Of a stretch of DNA of 64,000 nt, positions 21,915-36,100 are shown piece after piece. The notes below the pieces were generated by a model. That model saw only the letters and a list, made by a program, of their open reading frames with translations, had not been told where the DNA came from and did not search any database. This stretch comes from Erpetoichthys calabaricus (taxonomy: Eukaryota > Chordata > Cladistia > Polypteriformes > Polypteridae). The translations under genes and the position numbers were made by a program. Position 1 is the first letter of the stretch. Every line of letters starts with the position of its first letter. The stretch lies in the NCBI RefSeq assembly GCF_900747795.2, contig NC_041409.2, forward strand, positions 72,213,960 through 72,277,959, read 5' to 3'.

Positions 21915-23199
21915 TATTATGTTAAATTTAGGTCAGGCGAGCGTGGGGGCCAGTCAGTGGTATCAATTCCTTCATCTTCCAGGAACTGCTTACATACTCT
22001 GGCCACATGAGGCCGGGCATTGTCGTGTACCAGGAGGAACCCAGGACCCACTGCACCAGCATAGGGTCTGACAATAGGCCCAAGGATTTCATCCTGATAC
22101 CTAATGGCAGTCAAGGTGCCGTTGTCTAGCCTGTAGAGGTCTGTGCGTTCCTCCATGGATATGCCTCCCCAGACCGTCGCTGACCCACCACCAAACCGGT
22201 CATGCTGAACAATGTTACAGAAAGCATAACGTTCTCCATGGCTTCTCCAGACCCTTTCGTGTCTCACACGTGCTCAGGGTAAACCTTCTGTCATCTGTGA
22301 AAAGCACAGGGCGCCAGTGGTGGACCTGCCAATTCTGGTATTCTATGGCAAATGTCAATCGAGCTCCACAGGGCTCACTAGAGGACATCGGGCCCTCAGG
22401 CTACCCTCATGAAGTCTGTTTCTAATTGTTTGATCAAAGACATTCACACCAGTGGCCTGCTGGAGGTCATTTTGTAGGGCTCTGGCAGTGCTCATCCTGT
22501 TCCTCCCTGCCCAAAGGAGCAGATACTGGTCCTGCTGATGGGTTAAGTACCTTCGACGGCCCTGTCCAGCTCTCCTAGAGTAACTGCCTGTCTCCTGAAA
22601 TTTTTTCCATGCCCTTGAGACTGTGCTGGGAGACACAGAAAACCTTCTGGCCATGGCATGTATTGATGTGCCATCCTGGAGAAGTTGGATTACCTGTGTA
22701 ACCTCTGTAGGGTCCAGGTATCGCCTCATGCTACCAGCATTGACATTGACCGTAGCCAAATGTAAAACGAGTGAAAAATCAGAAAAGATGAGGAGGGAAA
22801 AATGTCAGTGGCCTCCACCTGTTAAACCATTCCTGTTTTGGGGGTCGTCTCATTGTTGCCCCTCTAGTGCACCTGTTGTTAATTTCATTAACACCAAAGC
22901 GGCTGAAACTGTTTAACAACCCACTCTGCTACTTAACTGACCAGATCAATAGCCCAGAAATTTTTGAACAGTATATATTGCTCATGTTGGAAAAGTACAA
23001 CATTGCAGCTAGGTATTGGTTTTACTTCATTACATTTGAATTTGATAATCCTAAAGAATCAAGAGTGCAACTACAAAAAATAGTTTGTTGTAGCATGAGA
23101 AGTATTTTCTTGTTAGCCTCTCAAGTTGTAAGAAATCTTGCAATAATTTGCTTAAACATGCTAATGTAAAATACCTACTTCAAGTTCTGCCATATTAAT

Positions 23200-23316
23200 A
23201 ATTCATTCATTATATTTATATAGCGCTTTTCTCAGTACTCGAGGCACTATCCACACAGGGAAGCGAACCCACAATCTTCTTACTGTAAAGCAGCAGCACT
23301 ACCACTGCGCCACCTG
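23200..23316 (-). mobile_element. tRNA-headed SINE, short tail type
   Basis: On the minus strand it begins GGTGGCGCAGTGGTAGTGCT (A-box-like) and continues to GTGGGTTCGCTTCCC (B-box-like), then a short tail ending GAAAAGCGCTATATAAATAT. Direct repeats TATTAATA flank it at 23193-23200 and 23317-23324, so the target-site duplication is exact and its limits are clear. A relative lies at 43276-43411. Confidence 0.8.
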
Positions 23317-23346
23317 TATTAATATACATGGCCACTGTTGCCTCCT

Positions 23347-23349
<3 letters not shown>

Positions 23350-23414
<65 letters not shown>

Positions 23415-23440
23415 AATAAATATATATATATATATATATT
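23350..23440. repeat. (TA)n microsatellite
   Basis: About 60 bases of pure TA, an ACAAATAA interruption, then about 20 more bases of TA. It lies just 3' of the SINE. Confidence 0.95.
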
Positions 23441-23492
23441 GTATCAGCTTTGTACTCCTTTATTCATATTCCTGTGTATCTATACTTACTAG

Positions 23493-23790
23493 CTGGCCAA
23501 GACAGGTTGAAATCTAAATAATTAATGCAGACCTTGGTGTTAATGTTTGCAGAGCATCATGCAATGCATATGTCTCAGTTATATACCATTTGGTACAGGA
23601 TTTGTAAAAGTAGTGATGTGATGTCCCATCTGTTGGAATGAAAAATGCAATGCATTTTAATACTAAAATATTGGTGATATGCCATCTTTTGTAATCACTG
23701 AGAAACAGCAACCGGACGGACACACAGAAGACACACACACTGGCATTTATCCTTGTATTAAGGTGGATTGCATTGGGCACTAAACTCATA
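23493..23790. repeat. Unclassified interspersed repeat, copy 1
   Basis: It starts CTAGCTGG and contains TTAATGTTTGCAGAGCATCA, GCAATGCATTTTAATACTAA, a GTGATATGCCATCTTTTG block and a GGACGGACACACAGA...CTTGTATTAAGGTGG end. The same ordered words occur at 43644-44025. The GACGGACACACAGAC...TTATTAAGG end resembles 3' ends of RTE-like LINEs, while the CTAG edge would suit a Helitron terminus on the other strand. I cannot choose between them. Confidence 0.5.
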
Positions 23791-23859
23791 AGTGAAGTAT
23801 TGAGTTAAGTGTAATTGTATGTAGTCAAAAAATAAATTGACAATATATATATGCCCAGT

Positions 23860-24130
23860 CCTAGAATACGCTATGGCGTCTGTACCGTAATACATGATAA
23901 ACAAGACCTAAACGTTCGGCAACTTCAATGGTTCGCGTAAATCTGAGAACTCCAGAGCTTGTCTCTACCCGATCTGAGGCCTCGGGTTAAGTCGGAACAC
24001 TTCCGTTCCGGATTCTCTGTGCACATGCGCGTGTCTGTCTAACGCGCCTTCCCTCACTCCTTCAAGCCCCGCCCCTTTACCGCCTCTGCCTCCTCCTCAC
24101 GGCGACTCTCTTACAGCTGGTCGGTCAAAG
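23860..24130 (+). promoter_or_regulatory. CNIH1: CNIH1 CpG-rich promoter and 5' UTR
   Basis: GC content and CpG density rise sharply against the AT-rich surroundings. Visible motifs are an ETS/GABP-type CACTTCCG (23998-24005) with a following TTCCGG, a CACATGCGCGTG NRF1-like site (about 24022-24033), a GC box GCCCCGCCCC (24066-24075) and AAAGATGGCG over the start codon, a YY1-like motif. There is no TATA box at the expected place. This is the architecture of a housekeeping promoter. The transcription start itself cannot be read from the sequence. Confidence 0.8.
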
Positions 24131-27100
24131 ATGGCGTTCACATTTGCGGCCTTTTGTTATATGCTTGCTCTGCTGCTGACGGCGGCTTTGATTTTTTTCG
24201 CAATTTGGCACGTAAGTAATATTGACCTGTTCTTATTTGAGAAGGGATTTGGGATGAAGTGGTTTTGCCCAGTTTTGACGCCAGCTGACGTATCTGGTTG
24301 CTGAATGCCTTGCCTTCACTGCCAAAATGAATGACAGTTCTCTACCCTCAGGAATTTGTTAGCATCCAGGTTTTCTCCTGCATGAAGTTCAGATTTTTCC
24401 GAAAGCAGAATCAGGAAATCAGGTCATAAAGCTCGGCCAACAGTTCAGTTGTTGGACTTATATAATACAGTGAATTACTCTTGTTGTGTGTAAATCCACA
24501 GTAAAACCATTGACGCCGTTTCCCAGATAGAAATAAAAGTGTATAATCTTTTCGCACTATGCAGGCTGATTATTTATTTGAAATGTTAGTTTTGATATTA
24601 ACATCCAAATCGCGTTTGATATGGCAGCCATTCTATCTCTGTTAATCCCGGAGTAAAACAAGCATCTGTAGAATGGTTCCCTGACCGGAAATCTGGTCTG
24701 TCTCGATGTAAAAAGTGAACTTTGGAAATTTGCATTTGCATTGAAGCTAAACTTTCATCAAACATCAAGTTTGTATAGCTTTTTTGCTTGATTATTTAGA
24801 TCAAATAAAAATGAGATGAAAAAAATTCTGGCTGAGCAAAAATCGAATGTGTTCTTATGGTCCTAGATATTGCTGTTACAAGTAAAAAGTAAATTGAAGT
24901 AGTTTAAGCAAAAGTCCACTTTTGGCGATACAGGGTAGGAAAGATAAAGTTGGCTTTATACAGATCCTGGAGAAAAGCAGCCCCCTAGTAGGATGGGATG
25001 GGAATTTGAAAGTCTTTATTTTTTTTCCCCTATTTATGGAACCCATGTCTGGTGGTAAACTGATTCAAGAGCCTCTCCCTGGGCTATGATTAAATGATCT
25101 CCCTTATTCAAAAGTCTTTAGTGTGGCATTTTGAAATAGCTAACCTAGAAAAAGAATGGAAAAAAGCAGGCATCTGTGAAGAAGGTCAAGCTAGTTGTAG
25201 ACTTCTGCATATGATCTTACAAATTCTTTCGTGTTGTTTCACCTGCATTGGCGTCCACACATCTCACCAAGATTGTTCAGACATTTCCATGCTTCACCAA
25301 GTAGTTTAATGGCTTTATTCACAGATAAGCAGATTCTGTAAATTATTCAGTCATTAAGTACTTGAGATAGCCCCCCTTCTTAACTGTAGGCTATCTCATT
25401 ATGTAATAAATAAGAATGAAGAGTAATATGTGTTATTTGGAGTAATTATTGTTATTTAAGGAACGAATCAATGTAGCACTGAAAGATTTATTGTTCTGCT
25501 ATTTAATAGATCTACTGAGGAAGAAGTATGTATTTATTATGAATTTTTGAACCAATGTATGTCCAAATGCATAGGATCTAAAAACAGTTGCAAAGTACAT
25601 TTTTGGATCAAGAGAAACAGTAATTTTATGCAATCATTATCTAGTTTTGCTTGTTTTGAGAAGGTTTGCCATATTTCTCTGTGGGAAAAGCTCTAAATGT
25701 TTTTTGGCAACGATAGGTAAGGATCTTTTCAATTTATATGAACAATAAATGGAAATTATCCATTCATACTTGATTGTCTGTGTCAGTCAATGCAAAGCAT
25801 GGTCTAATTCAGTTTAAAACTGCACATTTTAATCTTGTCTTTTAAAATAGCCAAACACCAAAAATGTACATTATTGGCATCCTTAGCTGCACTCGTGCTT
25901 AGAAGAGCTGGAAGTGGAAGCTGCTATAGCCATTTGTTCTGTGCATCTGGCGTCACTGGTACTGTGAAGTGCTCTAAAATCTCACCAGCTCAAAATAATT
26001 CTGTTCTACAGACATGAGAAAGACTTTTGTTTTGTCTTCACTATATATTTTAGTTCACTAAAATCAGAGCAGTTTTAAAAAGGAATATTTTCCTTTGAAG
26101 AGCTTAGAATTAAAACTGTATAGAAACTTTTCTTAAGAAAGCCTTTTAAATAGTTTGAAACCTTTGGTTTTATAAAGCCCTTTGAATATTGTAAAATGCA
26201 CCCCATTTCTGTTTTTTACACCCACCATTAAGAATTTTGTATCTCTCTGTAAATTTTCAATGGAATTGAGTTCATACTGAAGACTGATGAGAACTCGTTT
26301 TAAAAAGGCATACCACTTTGATTTGAGGAGCCTTTTTGAATAGCTTGAAATGCTATTATATTTTAATGAAGCCTTTTTAAGGCTTGCTAGTGTATCTTTT
26401 TTTAATAAAGCGTTTTGATAACCTTGATATTCCTAGTTTGCTATCATTCAGTTAAGGCAGTTTTTTAATGTATTGCTTTTTTTCTTGATTGTCAAAATAT
26501 TCAGTATATAACTTGATTACCTACCAATTTAGTTGGAAGTGATGGCACTACAATGAACATCATCTCACCAGGTAGACATTTATTGCTGTGTTTTATGTAC
26601 CATAGCAGTATTTCCAGTTATATTATGAGATAGTTCAAATCTCTTTTAAACAGAAAATTGAGTAGGATTGATTAGAATCAATGGTTTTGTTAGGTGTAAT
26701 GGACTGAAATGGTTACCTTTAGATATAATTTCAAATTGTCTTCACTTAAATATGGAATAGTAAATTGGAATTAAATTCTGCAATATATTACAATACATAA
26801 TGTAATGCAATTCATTAGGAAAATATAATTCATATCGTACTGTGACCAGTGTCATGCTACTATTATATCATGGTGTCCTAATTAATTAGTCTTACTGGTA
26901 GAAGGACCCCCGGCACAACTGGTCATGCAATTCATCCAAACCTATGCAGTCTTCACTTGCCTCCAGTGAACGCTTTACTCACCCCAGCCTGACCAACCAA
27001 ATTTTCATTCCAAGTGTCGCACAAATCTGCGCCAGTTGCAGTGAAGCACCATTACAAAAAATACAATAAAACTGATTGCTTTTCAAGTTTATAGGCCTTG

Positions 27101-30100
27101 ATAATAATAAGACATTTCAATCCCTTTGAAAATATTCACATTTTGTTGCTTTACTGCCTAAAATAAAAACACACACAAAAATATTTTATTCAGCTTTATT
27201 TACTCAATTCAACCCTTAACATCCAAGTAAAGATATATAAGCAACGGTTCAGAAACATTTCATATTAAAAGCAATTGGAATTGTTCCTGATTGTGTCACC
27301 TCTTAAATGGAGGTCCTTCGCTGGTCATTCTCACTTTGAGGGCTGCATTTTGAGTCCGTCTTTTACTGGATGGGCACATATAGTAGCTGGAGAACGTTAT
27401 TTAATTACAATCATTCACGATTGCTGAACATCTGATTGGTCAGGTCTTGTATGTCTTTTGGTCAGAAATACCACCCTGCAGTGTTCTCTGCGTGCTTCTC
27501 TCAGTGCAGAATAATCTCTTCTCTCAGTGTTACATCAAAACACCTTTGCATGGCAGTGAAGGGCTCGTATATTTCCTAAACGTAACAAATTAAGGTAATG
27601 CACATAGCTGTTGGAAGCAATGTAGCAAAAGGGTGAGCACCGCAATCATGTAAGTGCAGCTCACAAACTTTACATCATACCTTACGGCTTCACCTGCTGG
27701 CTGTCAGCATTTTATTTGCACTGACTGTAAGATACATTTGATTCCAAGATGTATTCCAATTTCAGAGACATTAAAAAGATAAAAAGCATGTCTCACAAAA
27801 CCTCTGGTGGCCAGGCTCATGTAACACCAACTGAATTGTAAAATTATACAGACCAGTCCTCTCCTTGAGCACAACAGTTTGACAAATGAACATTTCTGCC
27901 AATTTTGAGTAAGTTCTTTCTTTTCCCCCCTGCAGTTTGTTTTAATAGAGTTTATAGCTGGTTAAGCGTGTAAAATGTAAGATATTGTATATTAGCAGAA
28001 GCTGTATTAGCTGAGCTTGCATGGCTACCAGAGGGCTGTCGCTGTAATATTTAGCCTCTACAGCTGAAGCAGACACGGTGACTGGTGTTTTGTTTACAGT
28101 GTGTTGTTCCCATAATTTTTAATCAACAATGCAATTTCTTTTTCACATTAAAAATTCAATATTTATACATATTGTTTAAAAGGTAGCCCATCTACGAACA
28201 TAAGGCCTCATCTCTCAAGGCATCGCGCAGAATTCAAGTGAGGTGATGTACCAATCTGTACAGTATACGTACGTTTTCTACCATAACTAAGTATTCCCAC
28301 TCTGCCTTTTGAGATTTAATTTTGTTTCTACAATTAAACAGAAATTTTGTTTTACCTTAGAAAGTTTTGCAGTAATATGTTTTGAATGAATAAATTAGCT
28401 TTTTTTATCGTGCACAATAAGAGTCCTAGTTTAAATTTCCCACATATCTAAACTAGGAAACATGGCTCCAAGAATAGAATGATTATATGATGATTAAACA
28501 TTAGATCATGATCAGAAATAATATATAATTTCTTGATGAATTGGAGTTGTTGGACTCTATAGTCTTTATGATTTTTAAAAGACAGACATGTTCTTTTAAA
28601 ATGATCACATGTTCTTGAAGTTTTGGGTTTTCATATTCTGTATATTTTTAATAAGTATCACATTGTGATTCCTTCAGTGTTAGACCATAAATAATGTATC
28701 TTTATTTGTGTATGTGAACACTGTAGTTGATTTTTAGTTTATTTAATTTGGGCAGATAACTTTTAACTGCACTGTGCAATCTAGCAAGATACTTTATTTG
28801 CCCCTTTCCTCTATTTTTGTTTGTTCATAGTTTCTGCTGTCCAAACAAATTTAGTGTAGTAAATAAGATAACTTCAATAAATACAGTACACATTTTTGCT
28901 TTGCACTCTCCCCCACCATATCCTGAGGGAAGAGCGAATGCTTTACATTTGTTAAAAACTTCAATCTCCAGTTTTCAATGGATCTTGATGTTTTAGGGTC
29001 CACTGATACCAAAAACATCGATATGTTGATGATAGGTGTGTGTCTGTCTGTGTGTCACAGCTTCTTGAGGACGGTCTAGAGCTAAAATGGCTATACAGAA
29101 AAATATACCAGACTCAGAACTTAAGCCTGTTATGAGATGACGATGTGCTGATTAGTTTTTGAGGCAAATCGTGCAAGAGAAAGAGGCACTCTTTCAGCAT
29201 CAGAGCAGTAAATAATTACTGAAATGTTATAGAATAGTTTGGGTAACTTCATTCCCAGGGTGCAAAGCCTACTGATGATCACGTCCAAATTTTTTAAGTG
29301 ATCATTTGATGTAGTGAAGGAAAAAAGTTCCTTGTGGTGTAGTGGGTCCACAGCTCAAGTCAAAAAGGCCACTTTTTAAATAAATAATTGCTGCCCTCGC
29401 AGCTTAGAAAGGGGGCGTGTTAGTGTGGCCTGGGTGAATTTGTGATGTGGACAGTCCTCGCTTAAGTGCACAGGTGAGGAATCATCCGCATTCGTAATTG
29501 TTTTTGGGAGCTGCTGATTGCCACACCTGATCCACGTCCCCAGAGCATTTAATAGAAGCGCGAGGCAGATGAGGGAAAGAAAGGAAAGAAGAGTGAGAAA
29601 AGAACAGGAACAGAGGTTAACGGAGAAATAGGTGGCGGAAGGAGAAAGCCAGGGCGGGAGAGTGAGAGCAGGCTCATGAAGGTTTAACTCCGCTGGTAGG
29701 AGAGCCCCAGAGGATTATTTGGCCAACTCTCAGAAGGGGCAGATTGAAGCAGTCGCTCCAGCTGAGCAGTTTTGAGGGGCTGGAGTGACCGGCAGAGGAG
29801 ATGACTGGCCGCTGAAGGAAGTGGAGTTGTGGAGGCTTTGGGCATGTTGAGCCCCAGCGTGAGCGCCCTGGCCGCTGGGGAAGGAACCCAAGTCTCGGTC
29901 CGGCTAGAGCCCGACGTAGCTGGGGATCAGAGGGCTACCAGACCAAAATTGAAGGGAGCTGCATTTTGCAGGTAGGACGATTAACCTGTTGTGAGGCCCA
30001 TTAGGAGAGAAGCAGGGGAGCGCCAGTAAGGGAGAAGAAAGCACCGGAGTTTTAAGAAAAGACTGCTTCCAGCCATTGTTTTAACCTCGTTGTTTTAAAG

Positions 30101-33100
30101 GATTTTTTTTCTATTGTGTTTTTAACCTCCACGGATTCACCTGTTTTATTTAATAAACTGTTTTATTGGATTATTTTTTTAATGACTTATTTGAGAGACA
30201 CTGCACTATTTATTTATTTGCTGTTTATTTTATTTTGCTGTTTTTAATAAAAGCAATTCTTACTTTTTGCACCATCTCCTTGCTTTGCTGTGTCTCACTG
30301 TCTAGCTCATCGGTGACATTACCAACGGTGTCAGGTTCGAGAGCTCCCAGAAACTGGATGGGACCATGGAGCAGAACCCGCATCGTCACACACCTGTATC
30401 ACCCATGTGAAAAAGTAATGGATCCCTTTAGTCACTTAATTTAACCAGTGAACCAAATTTATAATGGGTTAAATTAGATTACACACAGCCATGCTTGATT
30501 GCCGCCAGCTCTATTGAATCTACACATTACATTACAATACATTACGTTACCTTTCCAGCAATGTGAAATTGCCTAAAAGGCCTCAACAAGCAGCATACCT
30601 TGCCTCGATTAAACAAAATTTCAGAATACCTGAGAAAGAAAGTGACTGAAATCTATCTGTCGAGGAAGGGTTACAAAGCTATCTCTGAAACTCAGGGACT
30701 CCAGCAAACCACTGTGAGATCCATCACCTCCAAATGGAGAAAACTTGGAACAATGGTTAATCTGCCCAGGAGTGGCTGGCTTAGTTAAATGACCCCAAGA
30801 GCACATAGAATACTCATCCATGAAGTCACTGAAGAACTTCGATGAACATTTAAAGAAACATCAGGTCTCTACCAGCTCAGTTAATATCAGTGTTCATGAT
30901 TTCTTCATCAGAAAGACACTTGAGCAGAAATGGTATCCATTGGAAAAATGCAAAGAGAAAAACCACTGCTAAACAAGAGGAACATAAAGAGTCATTCTAT
31001 GTTAAATAAACCAATTTTCTAGAAATCCCATGCACTGCAGTCTCAAAAAAAAAAACTTAAAAATATCTAGTGTACCCATGTTATTCAGGAGACAGACACT
31101 GTCAAATTATTTTGATGTAAGATCAATACTTTCCAAGATACAGCCAATTTTGTGAGGGGAGAGGGGTGGCACATTTGGCTTTATTTTTTCATCAATTTCA
31201 CAAGACCATATCTCAAGATGAGAGGGGGAACACAAATTAAGATTTTGGGATGGCCTGGTCAAAGTCTGTACTTTAACACCTTTGAGATGTTGTGGTGGGA
31301 TCTAAAATAAGCAGTTCATGGTCAAAAACACTCCAATGTAGTCAAATTAAAAGAACTTTGTGGGCACAAGTGGGCTAAAATTTCTCCACAGCAATGCTAA
31401 AGACTTGTCACTGAAATTGTTTGATTGCAGTTGTTGCTGCTGATGGTGACACAAGCAAGTATTACGTTTTGGGGGCTGTTTCACATGGGTGATATAGGTG
31501 TTGAACATTCTCCCTTCAATAAATGAATTCATCATTTAAAAACTGTGTATCTTGTTTCCTCAGGGTGTCTTTTTTATTATACTAAATTTGTGTGAAGGTC
31601 AGAAACAAATAATATGAATGAGGAAAAATTGAAAAAATCGGCAAGGGGCAAACATTTTTTCAAGGCACTGTTAATTGCAAAAATAATACACAAGTTACTG
31701 CCTTACTGCCTAACACTCACTTTCTAGCTGTGGAAAGATTTGTAGTTTCCCCATGGACACAGAATACTGTTTTATAAAGTGCTCCACATTACAGTGGGTG
31801 TGTTTTCAGATCCTTGTGAATTTATCATGTTGTTAATCTGATGCAATTGTTCTTGCTTCTTTAGTATATTTACGTTTTATAACTACTTCTGTTACAAATA
31901 CACAGTACTTTTCCTTATTCTGATATCACAGAGGTGTTTGTAATGTTTTTTAGTATTTTTTATTCTTCAGTAGATATCTTATACTATATATAATATTGGT
32001 AACAAGTAAAGGGATGATGAAATATTCTTTTGAAAAGAAAACAGGGTGATAAATATTGCTAATCCCAGGGTATATGTTAATGTGAAACTAATCTCTAAAG
32101 GTTTCCAAAGATAGTAATATAATCTTGTATTGATTCAGGTTTCAGTGTCTTTGTTTTCTGGCCCGAGAAATCACTGTAATCCTTTGTTTTAATCAAATAA
32201 TAGTTGTCTATATTTCTTGCACCCGTGTAAAGCCTTAAGTGTAGAATTTAAATTCATATTAAGCCCAGTGTGTGCTTGCAGGAAATTAAACCATACAAAA
32301 TACTGTAAGTCAAGTAAAAAGTCCAGGCAGCACATGTGATGAGGTTCTATGAAAAGAATCAAAAATGTGTTAACATTTATTTATGTAGGAAGCTACTGTA
32401 TGTATGTGCTGTGCTAGCTGCTCTCTACTAACCAGGTGATGTGTTTTTATCACTCAACACAGAAGGCCAGCTCTTTACCACAGGAGTAGTGTCGCAGAGC
32501 CAGATGTATAATACCTATGTCTGGAGACAGCCATGAGTGAATTTTGCTTTTAAGCGGGTGGGAACAATTAGATGGCTCACTGTGTGTCCCATTTTGTAAT
32601 GAAGTCAGTGCTCAGAGTAGAGGCAGAGATATTGAAACACAAAGAGCAATGATTTCTGTTAACCCTATCTGACAGAGAGCAAGGTTCTGATTGCAGTCAA
32701 CTTTCTACAGCCAAAAAGTCTCCTGAATGTGTGTTGCATGTGAGGGGAGCATGCAGCATGCGTTAAAAGTAAAAATAACCGGTTGCAAGTGAAAAACTTT
32801 TCCAAAAAATCCACGTACACATTGGCATTTGAAGACCTTAATGAAGCAGAAAGATAAAAAATATTAATTCCAAAGGAAATTGCAGGGTTACAGCAACAGG
32901 CAAAAAAGGCATAAATATACATATAACATGAATTATAATAGTCTTAGGTATGCTAACAAGGTATAAAAGCACATATAACATTAATTAACTGTAAGTACTG
33001 CGGTGGGCTGGCTCTCTTCCTGGGGTTTGTTCTTGCCTTGCGCTCTGTGTTGGCTGGGATTGGCTCCAGCAGACCCCCTGTGACCCTGTGTTAGGATATA

Positions 33101-36100
33101 GCAGGTTGGATAATGACTGACTGACTAACTGTAAGCAGATTAACAAAGTGTAGGTATTTACTAAGGGTAAAGTAATCAGAATTGAACATACTTGCAGGAT
33201 GTCAGTCATTGGCGAAATATATTGTAAAAGTAAACAATGCATGAACGTAGGTGCTGAGCATGCTCTGTGTTGTTCAGTTCAAACGAGCGCATCAGAGTTG
33301 ATAGAAGATTGAAAGAATTGGCAGATATGTTTGAGAAAATATGAACTCCGAAATGTGCATTCAGAGTAAACAGTGTGTCACACTCCCATCAAAATCAGTT
33401 GAAAAGAACTGCCATTAACAGAGATGACAATGAACACTCCAGGAGTTGCAGATTTCGGTATTCAGAGCAGCCAAATCAGTAAATGTGCCTAATGAACACA
33501 CATTAAGGTTAAGGTGAATAACCCGATTAAGGCAGAACTCTGGTTTCCTTATAATCCACGTTTACATGCACCAATAATTTTCAGGAGTTCTCCTTTGGCA
33601 AAATGGTCCTTCATCATTAAAGTGCACAAAAAACGAGTTAAACATTATCGGCCACCATGAATTTGAAAATAAGCATGACTCCTATGATTATTTTCTAATA
33701 TTTTATAATAATCAAGCTGACAATTTATTTATAGGTTTCTGGTGCCGGATTGCACACAGCAAACTCTTTTCCACTTGTCTGTGCAATTGAGCCCTGTAAA
33801 GGACACATGTGCTTATTGCCTTACACTCAGTGCTGCTGGAATAATAATAACAGAGATATTTTTTACATGAGATAAGCGTTGCGTTAGGTTACTTGTTACT
33901 TTAAAAATGTGTTACTTTACTGCTGTCAAGATTGTGTTACTGAATTTAATACTGTACATTCTGCTCATCAGCATTAATTTATTTTTTTCTGGAATATTGA
34001 GACGGATTATTTCAATCAGGAGAAAGAGTAATGCAATTACCCGAACATTTTTTGTGGATGCTTCTACCCTTGGCTGCTGAAAGGGTATGCAAAACAAATA
34101 CATGTGCAGGCTGACTGAGTGCAATGAACATGCTAAGATTACAAAATCCTTAACAGTATCTTGGTTATGGGTTTACATCGCCACATAATCAAGTTTCTCA
34201 GAGGCTAATAACCCATTTTCTCCATTTGGAATAAGGGCTTACATGGCATTTTAGAAACCGGGTTTCTATGAATGATCGGGTTATTGAAGTAAACACGCTG
34301 GCTGACACCACTCCGGCAGAACCACAGATAAGGCTGCATAGCATCCACCTTCTGACTGTATGTCTAAACAAATAGTTAAAATAAGTTAACGATACTGTTT
34401 TATTGGAATTGCAAACAGGCCCTACAGTAGTTAGTGTTGCCACAGAATTTTACACACAGTATAGACATTCACCACAATGCTTATCTAAACTCTGTTTGCT
34501 ATTATTATGCCACATAGTGATAAAATACTCAGAATGACAGAAATATGTCATAACAGACAGAAGCACGTCTGAAACGTGTGGGGCCAAGTACCTACAGTGG
34601 TCTGTGTGTGTGTGTGTGTGTGTGTGTCTCTGTATCTTCTGTCATTGCACTCTTTACAATATACACATTTTATGCTAATGTGAATTTCCCCTTGGGATTA
34701 ATAAAGTCTATCTATCCTATCTATCTATCATGCTTCTGAATTGATAACCTCAATTTTAGCTTTCTGTTTTCTCTCAGTGTCAAGTCTTTTGTTCATTTTC
34801 CACGTCTTTCTAAACTTATTTTTTCTAATACATGAGTAGAAATGGGAAATTGCAACCCTGAGTGTATAAAGTGTACGGACTACAGGAAACTGAGGAAAGA
34901 TTTTTAGGAAGAAACCCTATGGGTGGAGTCCTTTCAATGGCAGATTTTGATGCTATTAACTACAAACTTTTCATTGAGTTGTCCCCAGACATTTGTTCTC
35001 GTTCAGGAATCACATCAGGCTCTGCAAGACTACCCCAGGATTAATCCATGTATGGGCATTACAGGACACTTTCTACCATAGTCCTATTAAATATGGAATC
35101 AAGATGTCACTATAAGGACAAAAGCTTGATTGGCAGAAGGAAGAGAGGCCAGAGTGATGATGGAAGAGAGTGAAGGAGAGAGATAGGACTCTGACGAGTT
35201 ACTTTATAGTGAGCAAGTAGGCAGTACATTCCACTTGGTATGCTGAAGGCCTATACAGACCGTACGGATTGCTTTACTATTGTTTATATTATTCTTTGTC
35301 GTCCATAGTTTGCTCATTCTACCCATTTGTCCTCACACCAGCTGAAGGTAAATCAATCAGGTGTTGCCTCAATTTAAGAAGCTTTACACACCTATGTTTC
35401 AGTAAGAAGGCACATATCTGTTTGGGTACTTAATATTATGTTATGCTCTTTAAAGGTTAATTTGGAATTTGTTACTTCATTTTTGAGATGCTCCAACACC
35501 AGTATGTATTAAGGATAACAGCTACTGAAGAGAGAGCAAAGGAAATTGCCTAGAATTTAATATCACAAAGCTTTGGCCTGGGTGGTGCTTTGACTAAACA
35601 GCAAGGCATTTTTAATATAGAGATCCTCTCTAGTTAGGATGGAGAGTAGAAAGTTCTTTTCCCAGAAATCATGCAAGTTATTTATGAGGCTATGCTTTTA
35701 TTAGAACAGCATGTTCCTAACCAGCAGTAAAAAAGAACACATTCTACTATAAACTGTGACCCCTTAATGAAAAGTATTCTTGGTAAGGGACCAGACTCAG
35801 ATTTGTATATTTTCTTTGTACAATATGAAGTTCCCTTCTAATACTTCAGATTCTTATAAGCCATTTTTTTAGTTTACTGTATAGCAGTAATGTGAATACT
35901 TAATGAATAATTAATTATCAGCCATGAAGTCCTTGCTGTTCGAAGCCTCGCCACCTGGGAGGCCTTGTCTTTTAACTGTTAGATTTACATAGTTTGGAAT
36001 TCTAACATCCCTCAATGTGGTGGTATATCTGGTGATGAGCCCCTTATTATCTGCCTCAACATAAAGGCTGCTAAGAATATAATACCAATCTTGGGGCCTA

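Noticed and set aside
23350-23440. CRISPR-like or regulatory array
   Set aside because: It is a plain TA microsatellite without unique spacers.
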